Shown here piece by piece: positions 57,671 to 64,000 of a stretch of 64,000 bases of DNA (its first letter is position 1; every line of letters begins with the position of its first letter). The stretch spans positions 2,186,335-2,250,334 of the forward strand of contig NZ_FWFR01000001.1 of the NCBI RefSeq assembly GCF_900172325.1. The letters are read 5' to 3'. A program made the translations under genes and the position numbers. Below the pieces are notes generated by a model. The model was not told where the DNA came from. It made no database searches and was given only the letters and a program-made list of their open reading frames with translations. The DNA comes from Oceanibacterium hippocampi. GTDB taxonomy: Bacteria; Pseudomonadota; Alphaproteobacteria; Sneathiellales; Sneathiellaceae.

Positions 57671-58492
57671 TCAGGATGCCGCCGGCGGCCCCCAGAAGCG
57701 TTCGGGGAAACCGGCGCGATCGCGGGCCTCGGCGTTGAACGGCGGCTTCAGGCCGCCCCGGAAACGTTCGCGGACGAGGGCCTGCCAGGTCTCTTCGGGC
57801 GGCAGACCGCGATGGCCGGCAATCACTTCGAACCAGTGCCGTCCGGCCGCGACATGGCCGATCTCGTCCTCGTAGATCACCCTGAGCACCGCCGCGCTCC
57901 CGGTATCGCCGGCGGCATCGAGGCGTCGGATCATGTCGGGCGTGACGTCGAGGCCGCGCGCCTCCAGCACCATCGGGACGATGGCGAGCCGGGCCAGCAG
58001 GTCGTCGGCGGTCGATGCCGCCGCTTCCCACAGGCCGTCGTGGGCCGGCAGGTCGCCATAGCCGCCACCGAGCGCCCTGAGTCGGGATTCGACCAGCATG
58101 AAATGCCGCGCCTCGTCGTCACCGACGGCGATCCAGTCGGCAAAGAAGCGATCCGGCAGCCCGCCGTCGGCAAAACGCCCGACCAGGTCCCAGGCGAGAT
58201 CGATGGCGTTGAACTCGATATGGGCGACCGCGTGAAGCAGGGCGAAACGGCCGGCCCGCCCCCGGCCGATCCGCCGTCGCGGCATCCGGCCGGGCGGCAA
58301 CAGTTCCGGGCGTTCCGGCCGGGCAGGGCGGTCCGGCATCGGCGGCCCGCCGTTCTCGACGGCCAGCTCGCCGGCCCGCCACAGCGACGCCATGCGGCGG
58401 GAGCGCTCCGCCTTGGTCGCGGGCTCGGCACTGCCGAGGACCGCGGCGGCGGCCTCGGTGACGGTACGGACCGGCCCGAGGTCTCCGCTCAA
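57671..58492 (-). CDS. DUF455 ferritin-like protein
   Basis: A 273-residue protein of the DUF455 family with a ferritin-like helical core. Candidate metal residues occur in LLHAVAHIEFNAIDLAWD, WIAVGDDEARHFMLVESRLR and IYEDEIGHVAAGRHWFEVI, consistent with a di-metal four-helix site. Related proteins act in tRNA hydroxylation-like chemistry (MiaE fold), but the role is unknown. Start overlaps the bcp stop by four bases (ATGA). Confidence 0.88.
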   Translation of the reverse strand: MSGDLGPVRTVTEAAAAVLGSAEPATKAERSRRMASLWRAGELAVENGGPPMPDRPARPERPELLPPGRMPRRRIGRGRAGRFALLHAVAHIEFNAIDLAWDLVGRFADGGLPDRFFADWIAVGDDEARHFMLVESRLRALGGGYGDLPAHDGLWEAAASTADDLLARLAIVPMVLEARGLDVTPDMIRRLDAAGDTGSAAVLRVIYEDEIGHVAAGRHWFEVIAGHRGLPPEETWQALVRERFRGGLKPPFNAEARDRAGFPERFWGPPAAS

Positions 58493-58959
58493 AGCGCCTT
58501 CGCCGCGGCCAGCACCGCGTCGACATGGCCCTTGACCTTGACCTTGCGCCAGACCTCGCGGATCACGCCGCCGCCGTCGACGAGAAAGCTCGCCCGCTCG
58601 ATGCCCATGTATTTGCGGCCGTACATGGATTTCTCGACCCAGACCCCGAATGCCTCGCAGGTGCTGCCGTCCTCGTCGGCGGCAAGCGTCACGGCAAGGC
58701 CGTGCTTGGCCTTGAAGCGGTCATGCTTGGCGACGCTGTCCTTCGAGCAGCCGATCACGGTGACACCGAGGGCGGCGAAATCGGCCGCCCTGGCGGTGAA
58801 GTCGATCGCCTCGGTGGTGCAGCCCGGGGTGTCGTCCTTGGGGTAGAAATAGAGCACGAACGGCGTGCCCTTCAGGGCCTCGAGGCTGACGTTGCCGCCG
58901 CCATCGGTCGGCATGGAGAAGCGGGGCGCGGGATCGCCCGCGCCGGGAGCAGCAGTCAT
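58489..58959 (-). CDS. bcp: thiol peroxidase Bcp/PrxQ
   Basis: A 156-residue peroxiredoxin that removes organic and hydrogen peroxides. Peroxidatic Cys in KDDTPGCTTEA; the resolving Cys found five residues later in E. coli Bcp is absent (IDF here), so resolution must use another Cys (GCSKDSV or STCEAFG) or an external thiol. The fold and C-terminal ERASFLVDGGGVIREVW are typical. First gene of bcp-DUF455. Confidence 0.94.
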   Translation of the reverse strand: MTAAPGAGDPAPRFSMPTDGGGNVSLEALKGTPFVLYFYPKDDTPGCTTEAIDFTARAADFAALGVTVIGCSKDSVAKHDRFKAKHGLAVTLAADEDGSTCEAFGVWVEKSMYGRKYMGIERASFLVDGGGVIREVWRKVKVKGHVDAVLAAAKAL

Positions 58960-59138
58960 GGATCGGTCATTCCTTCTCGTCTGGCCATCTTGTCGGGAGG
59001 GCGCGTTCTGTGAACGCGCTCACAAAACAGGGTAAAGACGCGTGTTTCCCTGTCAATCCGCGCGATTCCGAGGATTGCCGGGGGCACGATCTGCGGCTAG
59101 CGTCTTGCGCGATAAAGTCTCTCCTCATGGAGGCAGCC

Positions 59139-59996
59139 ATGCGCGCAGCTCCCGTATTAATCGCGTTGTTGTTGTCTGTGTACCCGTTTGCCGGGTCGGC
59201 TTCCGAAACGCCGCTCGAGCGCGGAACCTACCTGGTGCGGGCGATCGTCGCCTGCGGAAACTGTCATACCCCGCAAGGACCGGACGGGCCCGTCGCGGGC
59301 CAGGAACTGGCCGGCCAGCTGGTCATCGATTTCCCGGAATTCACCGCCTACGCGCCGAACATCACGTCCGATCCGGTGTCCGGCATCGGCAACTGGACCG
59401 ACGAGCAGATCATCGCCGCAATTCGCGAGGGCATCCGCCCGGACGGTACGATCATCGGCCCGCCGATGCCGATCGATCTCTATCGCGGCATGTCGGACGA
59501 GGACGTCCGGGCGATCGTCGCCTATCTGCGCACTGTCGCGCCGGTCCGGAACGAGGTCCCGAAGTCTGTCTACCGGATTCCCCTGCCGCCGAGCTGGGGC
59601 CCTCCGGTCGGCACCGTTGCCACGCCGTCGCGTGAGGACAAGGTGGCCTACGGCGCCTATCTCGCCGGGCCGCTCGGCCATTGCGTGGAATGCCATTCGA
59701 CCTTCGTGAACGGGGTTCCGGATACCAAGGGCCATCTTGGCGCCGGCGGCAATCGCTTCGAGGGGCCGTGGGGAATCAGCGTGTCGGCCAACATCACGCC
59801 GCACGCGGACGGCATCGGCCATTACAGCGACGCCGACCTCCGCACGATCTTCAAGACGGGCGCGCGCCCGGACGGCACGCCGATCATGCCGCCGATGGGA
59901 ACGGCATATTACCGCAACATGACGGACGCCGATATCGACGCGCTGATCGCCTATCTGCGCAGTCTGCCGCCGCTGCCCTCTCCGGCAGGCGACTGA
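59139..59996 (+). CDS. diheme c-type cytochrome, exported
   Basis: A 285-residue protein with a signal peptide (APVLIALLLSVYPFAGSA) and two haem-binding domains: IVACGNCHTPQGPDG and GHCVECHSTFVNGVP. Each is followed by a likely Met ligand (GPPMPIDLYRGMSDED; MPPMGTAYYRNMTDAD). The repeated build suggests gene duplication, as in gluconate or alcohol dehydrogenase cytochrome subunits. No dehydrogenase is next to it; the GMC oxidoreductase 1.8 kb downstream is a possible partner. ATG chosen for GGAGG six bases upstream. Confidence 0.9.
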   Translation: MRAAPVLIALLLSVYPFAGSASETPLERGTYLVRAIVACGNCHTPQGPDGPVAGQELAGQLVIDFPEFTAYAPNITSDPVSGIGNWTDEQIIAAIREGIRPDGTIIGPPMPIDLYRGMSDEDVRAIVAYLRTVAPVRNEVPKSVYRIPLPPSWGPPVGTVATPSREDKVAYGAYLAGPLGHCVECHSTFVNGVPDTKGHLGAGGNRFEGPWGISVSANITPHADGIGHYSDADLRTIFKTGARPDGTPIMPPMGTAYYRNMTDADIDALIAYLRSLPPLPSPAGD

Positions 59997-60102
59997 CGGC
60001 AAGACATTCCGTCATTATCGGGCTATACCGGTTTCCGGCCGAATACAAACCGTGAACATGTACGTCGGCCGGAACCGGTTCCGCCATCAGGAGAAGGGAA
60101 AC

Positions 60103-60480
60103 ATGCACAAGAGCCGCCTCGGCGCCATCGTCATCGATTGCCGGTCCGACGATATCGACCGCGAAGCCGCCTTCTGGACGGAAGCGCTCGGTCTCTCGCT
60201 CGCGCCGGGCAGCGATGATCGCTACCGGGCGCTTGTCGGCCCGGACGACGAGGTCAAGGTCCTGCTGCAGAAAGTCGAGCATGAAAGCCGCGTCCATCTC
60301 GACATCGAGAGCGACGATATCGCGGCCGAGGTCGCGCGGCTGGAGAAGCTGGGCGCGAAGCCTGTCGGCGAGGTCAAGCGCTGGGTGGTGATGGAGGCGC
60401 CGAGCGGTCACCGCTTCTGCGTCGTCCGCCCGCAGCGCAAGGATTTCGCGGCCCGGGCCAGGGCCTGGAACGACGCCTGA
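60103..60480 (+). CDS. VOC superfamily protein
   Basis: A 125-residue glyoxalase/bleomycin-type protein. One VOC module: GAIVIDCRSDDIDREAAFWT, LGLSLAPGSDDRYRALVGP, and HRFCVVRPQRKDF near the end. No signal peptide. A single short domain suggests a dimer. Ligand not known. AGGAGAAGGG precedes the ATG. Confidence 0.85.
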   Translation: MHKSRLGAIVIDCRSDDIDREAAFWTEALGLSLAPGSDDRYRALVGPDDEVKVLLQKVEHESRVHLDIESDDIAAEVARLEKLGAKPVGEVKRWVVMEAPSGHRFCVVRPQRKDFAARARAWNDA

Positions 60481-60481
60481 A

Positions 60482-61114
60482 CTATTCCGCGGGAGCGGTC
60501 GTTCTGGCCTGCGCGATCTCGTCCATCGCCTGGCCGATGATCCGCACGGCTGACCAGAGGAACAGGCTCGCCATCACCGCCGCGACGATCAGGTCGGGCC
60601 ATGCCGATCCGGCGGCGAAGACGCCGGTCGCCGCGATCACGACGGCGACGTTGCCGATCGCGTCGTTGCGGCTGCACAGCCAGACCGAGCGGACGTTGGC
60701 ATCGCCGTTCCGGAAGCGCAGCAGCAGCAGCGCCGAGGCCACGTTGGCGACGAAGGCGAGCGTGCCGATCGTGCCCATGCTGAGCGCATCCGGCGTTTCC
60801 AGTATGAAGACCCGGTAGAGCGTCGAGCCGAGCACCCAGCAGCCGAGCAGGCCGAGCGAGACGCCCTTGAACAGCGCCGCCCGGGCACGCACGGCGAGGG
60901 CCCGGCCGATGACCGCCAGGGACAGCGCGTAGGTCAGACTGTCGCCGAGAAAGTCCAGCGCATCGGCCTGCAGCGCCATCGAGCCGGCACTGATCCCGGC
61001 GACAAGCTCGACCACGAACATCGTCGCATTGATCGCGATGACGGCGAACAGCACGCGCCGGTAGGCGGTCGAGGCCCCGTCGAAACTTCCGTGATCGTGA
61101 TGGCAGCCGGCCAT
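60482..61114 (-). CDS. cation diffusion facilitator, short form
   Basis: A 210-residue inner-membrane transporter. A His/Cys-rich N-terminus (AGCHHDHGS) is followed by about six membrane segments; metal site Asp residues are in LQADALDFLGDSLTYALSL and the second site reads SRNDAIGNVAVVI. The cytoplasmic domain of ordinary CDF proteins is missing, which is usual for this short branch. Likely exports a divalent metal. It is divergent from a MerR regulator whose operator lies upstream, so expression is probably metal-induced. Confidence 0.88.
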   Translation of the reverse strand: MAGCHHDHGSFDGASTAYRRVLFAVIAINATMFVVELVAGISAGSMALQADALDFLGDSLTYALSLAVIGRALAVRARAALFKGVSLGLLGCWVLGSTLYRVFILETPDALSMGTIGTLAFVANVASALLLLRFRNGDANVRSVWLCSRNDAIGNVAVVIAATGVFAAGSAWPDLIVAAVMASLFLWSAVRIIGQAMDEIAQARTTAPAE

Positions 61115-61168
61115 AAAAGTACTCTCTGTCTGGTTGCATTCCGAAGGCGTATCTTGTCCCTCGCCATC

Positions 61169-61199
61169 AAGGTAGTATCTACAAGGCTTGTAGCTTCAA
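61169..61199 (-). promoter_or_regulatory. MerR-type promoter with 19-bp spacer
   Basis: On the minus strand: TTGAAG (61199-61194), 19 bases, TACCTT (61174-61169), with a perfect inverted repeat CTACAAG-G-CTTGTAG (61179-61193) in the spacer. A lengthened spacer with a palindrome between the hexamers is the hallmark of MerR-activated promoters. Drives the CDF gene. Confidence 0.8.
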
Positions 61200-61247
61200 G
61201 AGGTATTCGCCGATTCTCCGTCGGCCGGTACCGGGACCGGAGAAACG

Positions 61248-61715
61248 ATGGCAAAGAATTACTCGATCGGCGCGCTGGCCAGGCGGACCGGGGCGAGCGT
61301 CCAGACGATCCGCTACTACGAGGAACAGGGACTGATGCCGCCCGCCGAACGCACGGCCGGCAACCAGCGCCGCTACGACGAGCGCACCCTGGACCGGCTC
61401 GGTTTCATCCGCCATGCCCGGGAACTGGGCTTCCCGCTCGAGCGGATCCGGATCATGCTGGATCTCGCCGATGAACCGGATCGGAGTTGCGCCGATGTCG
61501 ATCGAATCGCCGGTCGCCAGCTTGCCGACGTCGAGGCGCGGATCGCCCGTCTCGAGGCCTTGCGGGCGGAACTTCAGCGGATGGTCCGGCAATGCCAGGG
61601 CGGCCGGGTTGCCAACTGCCGGATTATCGAGGTCCTGAAGGATGCCCGGCACGGCCATTGCCTGGACGCGGATCATGGTCGTCCGACCGCCGTCGCCGAG
61701 GATTCCATTGCCTGA
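61248..61715 (+). CDS. MerR-family metal-responsive regulator
   Basis: A 155-residue regulator. The winged-helix DNA-binding part is YSIGALARRTGASVQTIRYY and GLMPPAERTAGNQRRYDERT; a long dimer helix follows. Metal-binding candidates are Cys in DRSCADVD and in the C-terminal VRQCQGGRVANCRIIEVL, plus HGHC near the end. This arrangement resembles ZntR/CadR/PbrR. It should bind the palindrome in the divergent region and activate the CDF transporter gene. Starts with ATG after GGAGAAACG. Confidence 0.9.
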   Translation: MAKNYSIGALARRTGASVQTIRYYEEQGLMPPAERTAGNQRRYDERTLDRLGFIRHARELGFPLERIRIMLDLADEPDRSCADVDRIAGRQLADVEARIARLEALRAELQRMVRQCQGGRVANCRIIEVLKDARHGHCLDADHGRPTAVAEDSIA

Positions 61716-61826
61716 CGCAATGATTGTATAAAGACGCTATAAAACACCAATAAGAGAAACCGGTCGGAGGTGCAGGGACTGCCGCCGCGTCGGCGATGCC
61801 GGCGCGGGGCGATCGGGAGGGGACAC

Positions 61827-63416
61827 ATGTTCGACTTTGACTACGTGATCGTCGGCGCGGGTTCGGCGGGTTGCGTTCTGGCGAACCGGTTGAGCGAGGA
61901 TGGCAGCCGGCGCGTCTGCCTCATCGAGGCCGGCAAGAGCGACGACAGCCTGCTGGTCCGGATGCCGGTCGGCGTCGCGGCCATTCTGCCGACGAGGATT
62001 CGCAACTGGGCCTTCCAGACATTACCGCAGCCGGGGCTCGGCGGACGCCGGGGATACCAGCCGCGCGGCAAGATGCTCGGCGGCTCGAGCTCGATGAACG
62101 CGATGATCTATATCCGCGGCCAGCGCGAGGATTACGACGGCTGGGCGGCTGGCGGCTGCACCGGCTGGGGCTGGCACGACGTGCTGCCCTATTTCCGCAA
62201 GGCCGAGCATCAGGAGCGCGGCGACGACGACTTCCATGCCGTCGGCGGCCCGCTCAACGTCGCCGACCTTCGGAGCCCAAACCCGCTCTCCCGGGCCTTC
62301 GTCGAGGCAGCCCGGGAACTCCAGGTGCCGGTCAATCCGGATTTCAACGGACCGGTCCAGGAAGGCGCCGGTTTATACCAGGTCACCCAGAAGGACGGCG
62401 AGCGGTGCAGTGCCGCCCGCGCCTATTTGGCGCCGGTGCATGACCGTGCCAACCTGCGCGTGATCACCGGCGCCCGGGTCTCGCGAATCCTCTTCGACGG
62501 TCGCCGCGCGGTCGGCGTCGCCTATCGCCACGGTGGCACCACCCGCGTGATCCGGGTCGGCGCCGAGGTCATCCTCGCGGCCGGCGCCTTGCAGTCGCCG
62601 CAGCTCCTCCAGCTGTCGGGCATCGGCGACGGCGCAATGCTGCGTCGCCACGGAATCGAGGTGTTTCACGACCTGCCGTCGGTCGGGCAGCATCTGCAGG
62701 ATCATATCGACTATGTCACGTCCTACCGCTGCCGGACCCGGGATGCCTTCGGTATCTCCCTTGGCGGAATGCCGATCCTGCTTCGCGCGATCGGCGAGTA
62801 CCGGCGCGAGCGCAAGGGCCTGCTGACCAGCAATTTCGCCGAGGCCGGGGCCTTCCTCCGGAGCGATCTCGCCATCGAGCGGCCGGACCTGCAGCTGCAT
62901 TTCGTGGTCGGGATCGTCGACGACCACAGCCGGAAGCTCCATCTCGGGCACGGCTACAGCTGCCATGTCTGCCTGCTGCGGCCGAAGAGCGAGGGGTCCG
63001 TGTATCTGCAGAGCGCCGATCCCTTCTCGGCGCCGGCGATCGACCCGAACTATCTGGGCGAGGAGGAGGATCTCGACACCCTCGTCAAGGGCTTCCGGAT
63101 CATGCGCCGGATTCTCGAGGCGCCGGCCCTGGCGCCCTACCGGGGGCGCGAGTTCTATACCGCCGACGTTCAGGACGACGCGGCGATCCGGGCTGCGATC
63201 CGGGCCCGCGCCGACACCGTCTATCATCCGGTCGGCAGTTGCCGGATGGGCACGGGCGAGGACGCGGTGGTCGATCCGGAACTGAAGGTCTGGGGGGTCG
63301 AGCGACTGCGCGTGGTCGACGCCTCGGTCATGCCGCGGATCGTGTCGGGCAACACCAACGCGCCGACGATCATGATCGCGGAGAAGGCGGCCGAGATGAT
63401 CCGCGTCGCCGCCTGA
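61827..63416 (+). CDS. GMC family FAD-dependent oxidoreductase
   Basis: A 529-residue flavoprotein of the choline dehydrogenase-like group. FAD-binding GAGSAGCVLANRLSEDG at the start, GKMLGGSSSMNAMIYIRGQ, GALQSPQLLQLSGIGDG, and the catalytic His in VYHPVGSCRMGTG plus Asn in SGNTNAPTIMIAEKAAEMI. Oxidises an alcohol, substrate unknown. GGGAGGGG lies before the ATG at 61827. No partner dehydrogenase subunit is adjacent. Confidence 0.9.
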   Translation: MFDFDYVIVGAGSAGCVLANRLSEDGSRRVCLIEAGKSDDSLLVRMPVGVAAILPTRIRNWAFQTLPQPGLGGRRGYQPRGKMLGGSSSMNAMIYIRGQREDYDGWAAGGCTGWGWHDVLPYFRKAEHQERGDDDFHAVGGPLNVADLRSPNPLSRAFVEAARELQVPVNPDFNGPVQEGAGLYQVTQKDGERCSAARAYLAPVHDRANLRVITGARVSRILFDGRRAVGVAYRHGGTTRVIRVGAEVILAAGALQSPQLLQLSGIGDGAMLRRHGIEVFHDLPSVGQHLQDHIDYVTSYRCRTRDAFGISLGGMPILLRAIGEYRRERKGLLTSNFAEAGAFLRSDLAIERPDLQLHFVVGIVDDHSRKLHLGHGYSCHVCLLRPKSEGSVYLQSADPFSAPAIDPNYLGEEEDLDTLVKGFRIMRRILEAPALAPYRGREFYTADVQDDAAIRAAIRARADTVYHPVGSCRMGTGEDAVVDPELKVWGVERLRVVDASVMPRIVSGNTNAPTIMIAEKAAEMIRVAA

Positions 63417-63422
63417 ACGGCC

Positions 63423-64000
63423 TCAGGTTCCGTCGCCGGCCGACGCCGAGGCGGTCTCGGCCGCGGCCGCCGCTTCGGCCGGCACGGTGATGATATCCTC
63501 GAAGATCTCCCGCACTTCGCCCTCGGCGCGCAGCAGCGCGTCGGTCAGGCCGGCGAAATCGGTCGCGCCGCCGGCCCGGACCAGCTTGTTGCGCAGCGCC
63601 AGCGGCGAATTCTCTTCCGAGAAGCGCCCGATCTGGCCGGTCTGCAACAGGAACTGGAGATTGCGGTAGAGGGTGAGCGCCCGCAGCAGGAGCCTGGCGC
63701 TGCCTTTGGCGAGCACGCCGGCATCGCGCAGCGCGGACAGCACGTCGGCGGTGTTGCGCTTGCGGCATTCGGGATGCCTGGACAGATGGACGAGCTGCAG
63801 ATACTGGCAGACGAATTCGATGTCGATCAGGCCGCCCGGCACCAACTTGATGTTCCACGGATCGTTGCTGCCCTTGCCGGCGGCGATGCGCCGCCGCATG
63901 TCGGCGATATCGACGGCGACCCGGCCGGCGTCGCGTGGCAGGGCGAGAACCTCGTCGATGATCGTCTCTAGGCGCTCCCGGAGCGGCTGCGGCGCGACCA
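63423..64000 (-). CDS. glnE: glutamine synthetase adenylyltransferase, C-terminal part
   Basis: The gene runs off the right edge; only about 190 C-terminal residues are seen, its start lying beyond the window. Identified by the second-half active site NIKLVPGGLIDIEFVCQYLQ and by the helical tail TLYRNLQFLLQTGQIGRFSE. GlnE adds and removes AMP on glutamine synthetase in response to PII. An Ala/Glu-rich tail ends the protein. Confidence 0.93.
   Translation of the reverse strand, partial: VAPQPLRERLETIIDEVLALPRDAGRVAVDIADMRRRIAAGKGSNDPWNIKLVPGGLIDIEFVCQYLQLVHLSRHPECRKRNTADVLSALRDAGVLAKGSARLLLRALTLYRNLQFLLQTGQIGRFSEENSPLALRNKLVRAGGATDFAGLTDALLRAEGEVREIFEDIITVPAEAAAAAETASASAGDGT

Overview
The window is GC-rich, densely coded chromosomal DNA from an alphaproteobacterium, most likely a Rhodospirillales-type organism. 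The support is the gene content and order: HdaA, an NDUFA12-like complex I subunit beside mlaD, DUF2155 and aat, a class II B12-dependent ribonucleotide reductase, a ThiS-ThiG fusion, RNase E with an insertion in its S1 domain, and a bactofilin/M23 pair. No rRNA, tRNA, insertion sequence, prophage, CRISPR array or defence system was seen. This is core genome, and the interest lies in small operons, operators, leaders and divergent paralogues.

Layout. 1-4.6 kb: the end of holC (DNA polymerase III chi), then a minus-strand ECF sigma / Tat-exported ferritin-like protein / cytochrome c cluster behind a likely autoregulated ECF promoter, a small unknown protein and an ABC-F ATPase. 4.7-12.8 kb: ndk, a GT2 glycosyltransferase, purM-purN (minus), then a plus-strand run of DUF2066, CDP-alcohol phosphatidyltransferase, AI-2E/PerM transporter, hdaA, an SDR without the usual Tyr/Lys pair, and DUF2147. 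12.8-23.6 kb: leuA with a possible attenuator leader, ppk-ppx, rnd (minus), aspS and a PAS/degenerate GGDEF/EAL protein. 23.7-33.7 kb: nrdJ with paired NrdR-box-like sites, NDUFA12-mlaD-DUF2155 converging on aroQ-accB-accC-aat, thiSG, and a MarR regulator.

33.7-44 kb: tyrosine degradation (hppD-hmgA-fumarylacetoacetase) with a perfect palindromic operator, then HD-domain, DsbA-like, glpK and M48/TPR genes on the minus strand, followed by a gamma-glutamyltransferase-like lipoprotein and an aminotransferase. 44-53 kb: rne (minus) divergent from amiC-PBP1A-prfB; prfB carries the programmed +1 frameshift. A secreted matrixin-like protease follows on the minus strand. 53.4-64 kb: a PRC-barrel protein, DUF1127 protein, Rnk-type regulator, bactofilin/M23 overlap, bcp-DUF455, diheme cytochrome c, VOC protein, a CDF transporter divergent from its likely MerR regulator across a 19-bp-spacer promoter, a GMC oxidoreductase and the C-terminal end of glnE.

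Functional themes are envelope building (PBP1A, AmiC, M23, bactofilin, MlaD), nucleotide and replication metabolism (PurM/N, Ndk, NrdJ, HdaA, HolC), redox and metal handling (ECF/ferritin/cytochrome, Bcp, CDF/MerR) and aromatic amino acid catabolism. The strongest candidate for something not well described is the ECF/ferritin-like/cytochrome c cluster. The leuA leader and the HD-domain protein beside the tyrosine operon come next.
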